NCBI GenBank assembly: GCA_963573305.1
Contig: OY754334.1
Span: forward strand, 87,851,848 to 87,915,847
Source: Pyrrhosoma nymphula
Lineage: Eukaryota > Arthropoda > Insecta > Odonata > Coenagrionidae
Direction: 5' to 3'
Length of the DNA: 64,000 nt
Below the pieces are notes generated by a model that had not been told where the DNA came from, made no database searches, and saw nothing but the letters and a program-made list of their open reading frames with translations. Positions 44,555 to 55,429 of this stretch are shown in pieces. Position numbers and translations under genes: made by a program. Every line of letters starts with the position of its first letter. Position 1 is the stretch's first letter.

Positions 44555-45730
44555 TGAAAATACAAGAAGCCATATTCCCAGCATTTTTGCGTAGTAGTTG
44601 CATTGCAAAACTTTATAATGTCGGCAGGAGCACTTATCACGGCCAATAGTTACATACAGTACGGTATTCCCGCATCACCCGACAAGAAAGGGGATTCTGA
44701 TTACCTACATCAAAATTCCCCGGGCACAAAGAAAAATAGCATTCGTTTCATCTTTGATGAACGAAGGGGATAAACGCACAGTATATCTCAAGGTATCACG
44801 CCAGGCGCAACGTAGGGGAAAATCCCAAAAGTGACGCCGGCTATTGGGAGCGCAGACCGAGACACTCGGGCGACGGTGGGCAGTTAAAGAGGGGAGAACA
44901 CTCGTAAGAGTACGACCAAATAACATCATCCCGTCGCCTTGCTGCTAACCCACCCCCTGTCACCGACGGAGAGATTTTCCCCCTAACGACTAGGGATCCC
45001 GTAGCAGGTACCCCTTTACTCCCACGTCGCATCCATAAAACACCCAAGACGATTCGTCTCACCAGAACGCTAGTGGGTCCGTGCTCCGTCCCCCAAACAC
45101 GTGAACATGCTCCGACCCGCGGGAATGACACAGACGCGTTATTTACGGAACAGCCCCATCCCATTCCACCACTCACGCGACCAGGATGTGCGTTAAGCGA
45201 GAGTAATTCGTCCAAAGGACCGAGAGGGTTGGCGGGAAGCATGTGGTCCAAGGAAGTCGGCGTGGTGCCTCGAACACAGAAATTGTTGATCGGCACGGTC
45301 CAAAATTAAGAGAGATGTGACAGCGGTGACCAACCTATGACGACATGCTTCCAGGAGATTACAAAAAAACGAATGGGAACTTCCGGAAGACAATAATCGA
45401 CCCTTTCTGCCCAGGTGAATCCAATTTTCAACTTATGTTGTAGTGTAGGACAAAGTTTTCTGAAAATATTTGACACTATTGCTTTCTTGCACCTAAACAC
45501 GAAATAAATCAAAATAAAAAACTTAGCCACTTTCAAAACAATTTCATGCCAGAAAGGGTTGATTTATGCTTCACCAGTCAAGGGGAGTTTTCATGAATTG
45601 TTGATGGCTCTTTAGGCATTCATTGGGCTACACTACTTCCTCATGCAATACCTCGCTTCGGTCCACCACTCTTCCTACCTCTCTTCCTTACATACAAAAT
45701 GCTAATCTATCTCCCCAGAAATTCTCCTTT
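44555..45730. other. no recognisable gene
   Basis: A CpG-richer block at 44780-45290 with overlapping frames on both strands. None shows a domain, so I leave them uncalled. Confidence 0.45.
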
Positions 45731-45734
45731 CCCA

Positions 45735-45890
45735 TCATTGGGGAGGAAGAGAATAGGTTTTACGGACGGGATGAAGTTAGATAGGACTATGCTGAGATTA
45801 AGAAAGCAATTGTGTACGTAGATAGAAGTGTGCGACTGCGCCCCAAAAGGATTTTTACTCTCTTACTAAGCGACCTTAACTGGGAGATTT
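45735..45890 (+). mobile_element. LINE-B 3' fragment, plus orientation
   Basis: TAGGTTTTACGGACGGGATG to CTATGCTGAGATTAAGAAAG to TTTTTACTCTC parallels 5550-5660. Its translation 'YAEIKKAIVYV' matches 'YAEIKKEILLV' there. Short, with stops. Confidence 0.6.
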
Positions 45891-45959
45891 CCCTCGCCAT
45901 AATAACTTCCACGACGACATTCAACATCCCATGACAAATGCACCATTAATTCAAAGAAG

Positions 45960-47300
45960 TAGTTCATATCTTCATTTCATATAAATCTGTCGGTTAAGTT
46001 TTGAAGATGAGAATCGATACACGGAATGTTAATTGGGACTCTGAAATAATCTTCAGTGTAGTCAGCTATTGGATTCGCCCGTTGTACCTGTCTTGAAGAT
46101 GGCCTAGGAATGGATAATTGAGAGTGCAATATTTCTTGACTTTTGGAATTAGCGGAGCTAAAAATGTCTGAGAATGAGTTTTTCGCATCTTCCCTAAACG
46201 CCTTTAAAATTTTTAAACATGATTTTGTATGGTTCATGGCTAACACCATGTCCAAACTTTTTTCTTGCAGAAAAATTGACAGTGGCATATAGTGAGGCCA
46301 AATAATTCTTGACATACAAATAAACTAACTATAAATCCACTCTTTTCTATTGCAGACAAAAAATTTGAAACAGACATTGAGATTTTAGTGGCTTCTCTGA
46401 AATCTCTTCAAAGAGTACTACGATAGGCTTTATTAACTCAACAAAAGTCAATACACAATCATGCCTATCTATGAATCGAGTCTCACATAGTCGATTCAGC
46501 TTTTTTATTGGTTTCTGGTACATAAATGCTTATGCTAATTTTTAATACATTGCCAGCATTTGCATTATTTCTGAAAAAAAGTTATTCCCTTTACTGCAGC
46601 AAGGCAATTTATTGCTGAACTGTTTGAAAACTTGTCACTCAATGCAAGATTGAGTCTGTGGCTAGCACAGTGGTACTACCTAGCTTGGGGGAATTTTTCT
46701 TTAATCCTTGTCTTTGCCTCACTGAAGTGGCCAGCCATAGTTGAAACTCCAACATAGCCTTGCCCTACACACTTGTTCATATCTATGCCCAGACTACAGC
46801 ATTTTTCCAAAATAGTATTCGTTACATTCTCTGACTTTTGAATGTATATTAGTACATATCCCACAATATCTTCTCGGATGACAGTTTTAATGGGTAGATA
46901 TCTATCATATATGCATAGCGAATACATGCTGAGAGCTGCTCCGTTCCTGAAACATCCATTGTTTCATCCGCCAATATAGAGAAGTAATCAGATTTTTTGA
47001 AGTAGGCCAAGAAATGAAACCCCGATGTAAAACGGTAATCCATTTTTCTAGGAATCTTCTTTTGTTACTTTTTCCTTCGCTCAAAGGAAATACATATGGC
47101 TGTTTCGGGATTAGTTCTGACTGCAGAATGTTTTCTTTGAATTATTATCTAAAGTTTCTCTCCTAACATCTGCTATATCAAAAATAGCGGCGTTTCATAG
47201 AAATTCAGTTTTGAAATTACTACTTGCTTCATCGGCTGAATCGTTAGATGTCTCCGAGCATATTTCAATGGTAGATATGGTATTCATAGACGGAATGGCA
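45960..47300 (-). pseudogene. hAT-like transposase pseudogene (DUF4371/ZMYM1-like)
   Basis: Minus-strand blocks in order are 'IADVRRETLDNNSKKTF' (~47170), 'FSILADETMDVSGTEQLS' (~46960), 'CIRYAYM', 'LEKCCSLGIDMNKCVGQGY' (~46800), 'GVSTMAGHFSEAKTRIKEKF' (~46740), 'YHCASHRLNLALSD' (~46660), 'RLCETRFIDRHDCVLTFVEL' (~46480) and 'QVQRANPIADYTEDYFRVPI' (~46050). The DET...GQGYxGxxxMAG...HCxxHxLNL series is the RNase-H-like catalytic core layout of hAT-derived transposases with the DUF4371 domain. Frameshifts and stops separate the blocks, and the C-terminal dimerisation region is not visible. No terminal inverted repeats were found, so it is a decayed internal fragment; a domesticated host gene is unlikely given the stops. 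Confidence 0.85.
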
Positions 47301-48575
47301 GGAGGCAACTCTGTAGACAAAAGAACTAGGCTATAAGTAAATTATTATAAAAATCGAAGTAGTCTTTGCAGAAAAGTATTCAGTATTAGGAATTCAGCTA
47401 TTCAATTTTCTACCAAAAAAATAAGGAACTATGGAAACCTTCGAACCCTTCAAGTGGATAGGAATCTTGAATTCTTTTTTTAAAAACGAACTATTTTAAG
47501 CCAAAAACTTTTAAGAACATATTACTGCATGCATAGCTTAAGCAATTAACCTCCCGCAAAATGCAAGCTAATTTAATGCATTGATTTAGGTCTATTACAC
47601 CCCCGGCCCATCCCCTCACCATTTCGTCCCAGCGGCCATGTTAAAGTTTATAAAATTGCAACATTCCGCCCACACACATGGTTTTCCTACGTCAAGTTAT
47701 TCAATTAAGCACATAACAGTGTTGAATTATGGTGAGTTCCCTGAATTACTACTCACTGCTCAGAATTGGGTTAACCCGGACGAATGAGCGTATATTTCTT
47801 CGGTTGTTCCGTTCTACTTCTTACGTTGTCTTACGAAGGGGGAGTATGAGATAATCTTACATTGCATTTTGTTTACTCGTTAGATCGTGCTTGTATTACT
47901 ACTTTAATGATTTTTTAAAATTATTTTCGTCGGCTCGTAGTTTAGAAGTGCAATGAGTCTAGCGAGACATTCTTTGATTTAATTATTATTATCACTTTCG
48001 ACCCTGAGATAGGGTAGATATTTTTCTCAGGCACCTGGAATGACCCTCCTGTTGAAGTCCAAGCAACGAATCACACTTGCCAAGTGATATACTTCCTTCA
48101 TCGCCCTCAAAATTAGGCACTTGTTATCACGAATTTCTCTCTTCGGTATCTCGAACGTAAACACACCCGATGGCCTCATATGCGTCACCCTACCCGATTA
48201 TGTTGGACCCATTTAGGTTGGACCTAAACATTTATGGGTATCCAGAGCATCGCCGGTCTAATCATGTGGACGGCTCTTTACCTCGCCACATAAACAAAGA
48301 TAACGATGAAACTCCTCTCAGCGATTTTCTTTCCTCAATTTCATGCTGTCTTTCCATGTATACACCACAGAAAATTGTGCTGTTCCAAAGGAGAGTGAAT
48401 ATTGTAATATTAGGTCTTTTATACCATGTATAGGTATAACGGTTCAGAACCTAACGCAAAGGAAATCGAGAGGTTTTTTCAAAGTGATGCGGAGGCAGAA
48501 ATTAACCTATCAGAATCGAGTAACGGTGAGTCAGAGGATGAGGGCCCCTTGGCTAGTGGTCCCCTTTTCGAAAGG
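47300..48575. other. no recognisable gene
   Basis: AT-rich. An acidic short frame starting at 48426 (GESEDEG region) lacks a domain. Confidence 0.45.
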
Positions 48576-48582
48576 CGTTCGC

Positions 48583-48681
48583 CGTACGGGGAAAAATTTC
48601 GGGGGGGTTCAAGCCCCTCAAGCCAACACCACCTATATATAGGTGGTGTTGCTCAAGCCCCCCCCCCTGGCTACGTGTCTG
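48583..48681. repeat. palindromic repeat with GGGGG/CCCCC ends
   Basis: A perfect palindrome, CAACACCACCTA-TATA-TAGGTGGTGTTG, occupies 48624-48651. CAAGCCCC words stand on both sides, and the block ends in CCTGGCTACGTGTCTG (48666-48681), identical to the right-end word of 38357-38502. Probably a sibling or truncated relative of that MITE-like family. Confidence 0.55.
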
Positions 48682-49617
48682 CCCTCCGAGTATATTCAAT
48701 AAATTCTTCACTTTTGGCAGCGCCAAATAAAAACATCCCACACCTTCATTATCAAAGACGCCACATAAAATGATTCCAAGGAGACAATTACCCTGCGTCT
48801 TGCTTTTTTTCCTCATAGTCAAACCTACCCGAACCTATCGCCGAGACCAATGGACAGCTAGCTCACTGAATCACTGCGGTAAATGCCCTCAGCAGCCGGG
48901 ATTTGGCACCGAACGCAAGATTTTCACGGGATTTATGGAAAGAGTCCTTGCTCGGCTCCACTGGCAAAAAAACACACGCTCGATATTGAGATACGTCTTG
49001 GAGGCCGTTAAGCTCGGCGAAAAAAATCCTCGAGAAACGTGGGAAGTTTTTCGGTGGGAGTGAAGGAGCCTTAAAACCCGTGGCCGAGAAAAAATACTCT
49101 CTCTCGCACGCCTCGACCTTGAGCAAAGCTGATGCAAACAAATAAAGGGAAGACGGGCGTATGTATGAACAAAAAGGGCCGTAATCGTCTCCAGAGACCG
49201 CAACGCTTTTTATGAACAATTTTTTCCCACGGAGATAACGTGAAGATGAAGGCGACGAAGATGAGTGAGAGATTCAAAGCGTCAGAAGAATAACAGTCGT
49301 CACAGAACGCGAGAACGAAATACACAGAATACCGTTTTCACCATGCTCATTAATGTACGACAATTCGCTCGAGAACTTCTCGGGAAAAATGCTGATAATA
49401 TTAAATGTGCATGCTCAGAATGCGCACGCGGGCACTATAAAAATCTTAAATAGGGGACAGTGGTGAGTGAACTTCACCTCTCTCAAACGTAAGAAAACAT
49501 TTCTCCGACTAATTACATTAATTGGCATAAATAAAATTATTACTCCATGCCTTATTCACAAAAATAGGACACATTTAGCGACACAACAGCCCCTTGAAAG
49601 CAATTATGAAAGGAATT

Positions 49618-49710
49618 AAAAAATAAAAGACGACACAGGATGGAATAAATAAAACAAATTAAGGACGTAAAAGTGAAGACTTAAGTAATAATGAAACGGT
49701 GATTAGATTA
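49618..49710 (+). repeat. diverged direct repeat flanking the CR1-like element, copy 1
   Basis: GACACAGGATGGAATA and, ~45 bp on, AAGACTTAAGTAATAATG with GAAACGGT. The same order occurs at 53370-53450 (GACACAGGATGGAATA, AAGACTTACAAAGTAATG, AAACGGT) on the other side of the LINE. Confidence 0.6.
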
Positions 49711-49930
49711 CGGAGAGGAAACTTTCTGTGAACCTATCTTCGGAATTATGACTGTTGTTGCTGAAAGAATTTTAGAATTTTACTGCAACCACTTTATCCA
49801 TAAAATGTCTAAATTGACATAAAATATGTCTAAGGGTTAGAGAGAAAAGAACTTTAATGAGAACTGCTAAGTAGACGAATCAAGCTTAATGGACGAATTT
49901 TGCGACACAATAACCTCTAGGAGATGTTCA

Positions 49931-49948
49931 TCTACATCTACATCTACA
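49931..49948 (-). repeat. 3' microsatellite tail of the CR1-like LINE
   Basis: TCTACATCTACATCTACA on the plus strand, i.e. TGTAGA x3 in the sense of the element. Short tandem tails instead of poly(A) are characteristic of CR1/L2-group LINEs. Confidence 0.8.
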
Positions 49949-50037
49949 TACTACCCCGCAAGCCGCCTCAATAGGCGTGTGGCGGGGGGTGTTAGGACAC
50001 CAGCCGTTTACATATAAAAAGGAAACGCTCTATGAAA

Positions 50038-53030
50038 TTACGCCTTGCATTTATTAAAGTCCCTTATTGTTCGGGGGAAAAACGAATTCCCATACCTATC
50101 CGTTCGGCAAAATATCTCTCTTAATTTATCGTTTCTGTCGGACCTGGAAATATAGTGGGGTTCTAATATGATGTTCTCCGTGTCGCTCTGAAAGATATCT
50201 ATTCTCAATTGCTCAAGTAATCTAAGCCTAGCGCGCAGCCTCCGAGTCTCTAGCGGCTCCCAGCCTAATTCGTTTAGCATCTGCGTAACGCTGTCTGTAC
50301 GCCCGTAGCAGTTTTTGACGAATCGCGCAGCTTTCCTTTGTATTTTATTAAGTTCCCGAATTAAGTCTTTCTGCACCGGATCCCATATGCTTGCTGCATA
50401 TTCAAGGTGTGGCCGGACGAGTGCGAAATAGCACCTCTCTTTTACTTTTTCATCTGAGAATCTTCCCACAATACGCTTGACGAATCCTAGCTTCTTCAGA
50501 GCTCTGCCACAAATATTTCTTATATGTGTTCCCCACGATAGGTTTGAGGTTATCGTAACTCCCAGATACTTAACTTCATCTGTAGCCTTTATATTAACGC
50601 CATCCACAGCATATACACGGGGATAGTTGGACGACCTCCGAAAGAAATGTACCGCCGCACATTTGCTCAGATTAAGTTCGAGTCCCCACTCTTGGCTCCA
50701 CACATGAACGTTGTTTAAATCCGATGATAGAATTTCAAAGTCAGAGTGATCATTAATTTCGCGATAGATGACAGCGTCGTCAGCAAATAAACGTATTTTA
50801 CTGCTAATTCGAGAGCATAGATCATTTATGTATATAATGAACAAAAGGGGGCCGATTACGCTTCCTTGTGGGACACCTGATGTCACTTTAACTGCATCAG
50901 AGCTAATTCCGTCAAGAACTACTTTTTGCTTACGATCACTCAGAAAGTCGCGTATCCAGTTTACTACTGTTTCGTTTAGGCCGCATGACTGTAATTTGTA
51001 TAAAAGTTTGTTGTGAGGTACCGTGTCGAAAGCTTTCTTAAAATCTAGGAATAATGCGTCCACTTGTGTTTTCGATTCACCAGATTTGAGAACGTCATGA
51101 AGAAAGAGCGCGAGCTGTGTTTCACATGATCTACCTTTCCGAAAGCCGTGCTGACAGCCATGAAGGAAGTTACGACTGTCCAGGAACGTCATGATATTGC
51201 TAACGACGATATGTTCGAGTATCTTGCCTATAATAGACGTTAATGAAATTGGTCGATAGTTCCCTGGGTCATGTCTGTTTCCCTTTTTGAATATCGGTGT
51301 AACGTTTGCAATTTTCCAGTCTATTGGTATCTTTCCTTCAGACAATGACTTCTTGAATATTATGTCTAAGAACGGTACGATCTGTGGCGCTAATTCCTTG
51401 AGGACACGCGCGGGTATTCCCTCCGGACCCGGAGATTTACTATTTTTGATCGACTGTAGCTGTTTAGTTATCCCATCACATTGAATAGTGATTTCTTTCA
51501 TCGGTTCCTCAGTGAATGAAATGTCGAAATAACATGGAGTATCGTCTGTAGTGTATACACTTTCGAAGTGGGAATTAAACGTATTAGCTTTGTCAATATT
51601 ATCGGTGACAAGTTTGCCGCCTTTATCAAATAACGAATCTACGGTTGAAGATTTTCCCTGAAGCTCTCTCGCATATGACCAAAATGATTTCGGATTTTCT
51701 TCGAGTAATTCACCAAGTACTTTTTTCTTGAAATTTCGCAATGCAGTACGCATTGATTTCTTGGTTTTTGAGCGTTGTGCAGCGTAACTTTCTTTTGCTT
51801 CAAGTTCCTTCGATTTGTCACCTAACGTAATGCACTTTTTGAATAAGTTGTACAGTTTTCTCTGTCTCTTAAGGTCCCTCCTAACATCATTGTTATACCA
51901 GCGAGGTTCTTTACTATCACATTTCAATTTTCGCGGAATATATTCGTTGATTCCCTGGCGTAGGATTTCTAAGAAATATTTCCATGATGCATCAGTGCTT
52001 TTGTCCTCTGTTTTAGCTACGAAGTCAGTGTACGAATCATTAAGCATCTCGCCAAATTTTATGAAGTTGCATTTATCAAATAAATAAACATTGCGTTTGG
52101 GTTTTACAGCTGACTCTACTTCAAGTTTTAAGGCTGCAAAAATTACTCTGTGATCACTTATGCCATCAATAATATCGAGTTCTTTTATCAACCTAGGATG
52201 GCTTACTGCAAAAAGGTCTAATATTTTATTTCCTCTCGTAGGCTTGTCAACTACTTGGGCGTGTGAGTGCTTAGTAAGTGTGTTGAGTAAGATCTCGCTG
52301 ATTTCCCTATTCCTTGAATTTGGCTTTACAGTGTAAGAATCCCAATTTATAGATGGCAGATTAAAATCTCCCTCAATAATTATTACACTTTTACTGTCTC
52401 TCAAAGTAAATGCGGATATTTGATTTTCTAATTGGTAAATAATATCAGCTTCGGAGTTTGGAGGTCTATAAAAAGAGCAAACATGTATACTCCTTTTGTT
52501 TCGTTGTTTAATTGTACACCATACGCTTTCTATTTCATTATCAGTTATTTCATGGGCGGTGCTGTGTAAATGTGATTTAACTGCTCTAAAAACTCCGCCT
52601 CCTGTCCTATCGCTTCGATCGCATCTGTAGATTTTATATCCTGGAGGAAAAACTTCGCTGTCACTTATATCCTCTGTAAGCCAGCTCTCCGTTCCTATGA
52701 CCACGTCTGCGTCCTGAAATATATGCTCGATTTCAGCGCGCTTGTTTTTAACGCTACGGCAATTAACTACTACAAAGTTAATGTCATATTTTGTAGATTG
52801 AGTGTCGGTTGGTTCTTTTCCACGCTTATGGGTATTAGGTGGGCGAATTTCACTGGAAGTGCTTATTACATTTGATATAATTTCTTTCGCTGGAGTACGC
52901 GTTTTGGGAATATTGTCGCTATTTTCCGGCTTTAGTCCTTCTAAGTTTACTTGGATGTGAACATTTTCGCAATGCGGACTTCCTCGGAGGCTACGTTCGG
53001 TTACATCTTTACAAATCCCACTAGATGACC
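50038..53030 (-). CDS. ORF2: APE endonuclease-reverse transcriptase, open throughout
   Basis: One uninterrupted minus-strand frame; the first in-frame stop upstream is at 53053-53055. No ATG starts it: a GTG at 52704 is only internal, and the endonuclease begins further upstream with 'FVVVNCRSVKNKRAEIEH' (52700-52780). Numbering from that GTG, the motifs are 'GTES' 4-7, 'SFYRPP' 77-82, the endonuclease catalytic 'EGDFN' 111-115 and 'SDH' 183-185. In the reverse transcriptase they are 'NYRPISL' 482-488, 'HGFRKGRS' 519-526, motif A 'LDFKKAFD' 553-560, 'GVPQGSVIGPLLF' 610-622 and motif C 'FADD' 640-643. The C-terminus has 'RPHLEYAASIWDP' and ends 'GNSFFPRTIRDFNKCKA'. All catalytic residues I can check are present. 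The product would nick target DNA and copy the element RNA. No ORF1 or promoter is left, so this copy would need help in trans. Confidence 0.92.
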
Positions 53031-53366
53031 TACCCTCTAGTCTAAAAAATATCTACAGTGCTCAAAAATCCTACGAGCCACCCGTTCAGACGCCTCGTTG
53101 GAATAATGCACCCCAGACGAGTTGAGGGGAGCCCGGCACGATCTAAGCACCGGCCGAAGATCCACGAACTCTGCCCCAATGCTCACACAGAATTTCCACA
53201 GCCTCTTGTTGATCCAGGCAATCCTGTCCCAAACTCGAGGGCCGCAGTCAGTCCGTGGAACAATGCTGCAGATGGATAGTCGCAGATCGACACCGAACGC
53301 GTTCCACCTCCGAGTTTAGATCCCTAAAGGAATCCAAGATCTTATGTACGAAGGAATGAATGGGAA

Positions 53367-53450
53367 AAATTACCGTATAAGACACAGGATGGAATACATC
53401 TAGCAAATTTGAAATACGTTTAAATTAAGACTTACAAAGTAATGAAACGG
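53367..53450 (+). repeat. diverged direct repeat flanking the CR1-like element, copy 2
   Basis: Counterpart of 49618-49710, offset about 3.75 kb and in the same orientation. About two thirds of positions match by eye, so the duplication is much older than the LINE. Confidence 0.6.
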
Positions 53451-53519
53451 TTAGCTGATGGGAGAGTGGAGAGGAGAGCATCAAAAAGCCAGTTTTCGGA
53501 TTGATGAATGCTGAATATG

Positions 53520-54630
53520 ACCTTTCACACTCTAATTTTTACCCTGAGTCATGATTACAACAGATAACAGTCAAGTTAAAAGTCAAATGATACTAACCCA
53601 CTGTTTCAATTCAAAGAATTAAGCATTACCGAAAAAGGAAGACTGAGAGCATTATATTAATGGATTTCAAAATAATCACGAAATATTACACTGTATAAAG
53701 GGTGCTGCTCTGATTCGACTAAGCCAAAATAAATCGTAATAAGGATTATTTTACACTTAAAAATGGGATTTTCTCTCACTAAGGTTTGATAAGGCTTCCA
53801 ACGAAATTCCAATAACCATACTTATTTCCAGAACTGAAATCCACCAACGATCATGTAGCCAGGTTTTTACGAACCCTCGAACAAATTGTGTCCAAATGTA
53901 AAGAGATATCATCAAGCGTAAGCGAACTTACGTCCTTACTGAGGAAAATAATTGGATACTTTATCGTGAAATTATGCCTTTGTTACGCCATAAGTTGGAG
54001 CAGTGAAAGGGACAATGCATAATTTCTGACAGCTCCCTCCCACAGCCCAAAGGCAAAGACCTCGTCGTGCTTGGCCGATACCCCAACCATGGGTACGGCG
54101 TAATATGCGGGAATCCTTTGACAACGGAGATGAAAGTGAATGCGTCAAATGAAAATATATGCAAGTGAATGTTGAGCTCATGGACGATGAATTTCAAATA
54201 ATTGGCTTTTATAACGCGTTTATGAGGCATCACCGCGAGGTACCTCACGGCAATGGAAGGAAATCAGATAAATACTAGTTGCCTCAGGCGAATTTTATTA
54301 AGCACGGAAAGTACCAGTTAAGAGAGACACGTAAACCAAACTCCATTGAATGGATATCATTGTTGTTATACCAATAATATTCGGTTATAGGCAAGTTCTC
54401 CTCAGCTCTTCAGCTGCATGACATTAACGTATCATCAGCCAACCCTACAACGAAACACACCGAGTGACTTTCACAACCCCTTCTAAATTTCATCTCTCTT
54501 ATCGCCTTCTAATATCGGACTAAACTCTTTATGCATTTCTACCTCGTCCATAACTGAATCTCTCCCTATACCCTCCTTTCCTTCTTCAACATACTTAAGA
54601 TTACCCATACTTCGTTAGATTAAATCCAAT
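53520..54630. other. no recognisable gene
   Basis: AT-rich with short frames only. No feature supported. Confidence 0.5.
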
Positions 54631-54639
54631 CGCAGAATT

Positions 54640-55375
54640 TTCCCAGCTTCCCGAAAAATTACGTCTTAAGATGATATTCCAGCCGACTTAACGGACTTAA
54701 TTAAAAAGTAAGAGAGGGATTAAATATCCCTATTTCGTGCTCAAGATCAAGCACTGTACTCAAATACGTATCCTAAATCATAGTACAAAAGCCTAGGCAT
54801 TTCTCTGGATAAGAGATTCCACGTCACAGGTTGAGAATAGAATTTTTGAGCCATCACCCAAATACACCGAAATTCAACACGAGAGTGTCAGGGTAAATCT
54901 TTCCTTCCCGCATATGCCATCACGTAAAAAAAGAATACACGACATAAATGGAGGCAGAAGGAAACGAGTAGTTAAAAAGATATGTTTTCTGATAAAGGGC
55001 GTTGTCTGAAAAGATTTACAGACGTCCAGAGTAAATATAGGGATAGGTTGAGTCCACTGACAGAGCGATGCATTAGTACAACATTAAATGATAAAAGCAA
55101 AAGAATGGAAAAGCGAAAAACATACATCAAACCCCATTAATATAACAAGAGCGATATATTTTTCTAGCTTTCTGAAAAGTTATACCTTTCGATGATGTTC
55201 CTGCCGAGAGGCCACAAAGAAAATTATGACGACTTAATTAAACGGGAAGAGATGGATTTTTAAGTTCCAATTCCGTATCAAAAATTACGACTCTGAAAAA
55301 ATACGCATCCGGATTCACAGTATAAAATACGGCTATACCTCGAGATCCCACATCACGGGAAGAGCATCCACCTCA
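54640..55375 (+). repeat. old ~520-bp direct duplication
   Basis: 54645-54840 and 55165-55370 share a colinear series: AGCTTCCCGAAAAATTA / AGCTTTCTGAAAAGTTA, GATGATATTCCAGCCGA / GATGATGTTCCTGCCGA, GACTTAATTAAA, TACGTATCC / TACGCATCC and GAGATTCCACGTCACAGG / GAGATCCCACATCACGGG. Divergence is ~35% by eye. Non-coding in both copies. Confidence 0.6.
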
Positions 55376-55390
55376 TGTTCCAGCATCACT

Positions 55391-55426
55391 GAGGCAGGAG
55401 AATATCTAGAGGCAGGAGAATATCTA
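55391..55426 (+). repeat. 18-bp tandem duplication
   Basis: GAGGCAGGAGAATATCTA occurs twice head to tail, exact. Confidence 0.9.
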
Positions 55427-55429
55427 GTA

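Larger units (their letters stand above)
49921..53030 (-). mobile_element. CR1/L2-like LINE, 5'-truncated but with intact ORF2
   Basis: The element reads on the minus strand. Its 3' end is a tail of three TCTACA units (plus-strand reading, 49931-49948), preceded by an ~90-nt 3' UTR with a GC-rich GCCGCC/GGCGGG-type hairpin (49951-49995). Possible TSDs are TAACCTCTAG (49911-49920) and TACCCTCTAG (53031-53040), 9 of 10 matching; these place the 5' end just upstream of the ORF2 start region. ORF1 and the 5' UTR are absent, so the copy is 5'-truncated. It is by far the best-preserved element here. Confidence 0.85.

Noticed and set aside
44841..45309. 151-codon minus-strand frame
   Set aside because: Same reasoning: a CpG-rich block with frames open on both strands and no family motif.
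52680..52704. GTG at 52704 as the start of the CR1-like ORF2
   Set aside because: The endonuclease domain clearly begins upstream in the same frame (NCRSVKNK); the GTG codon is internal.
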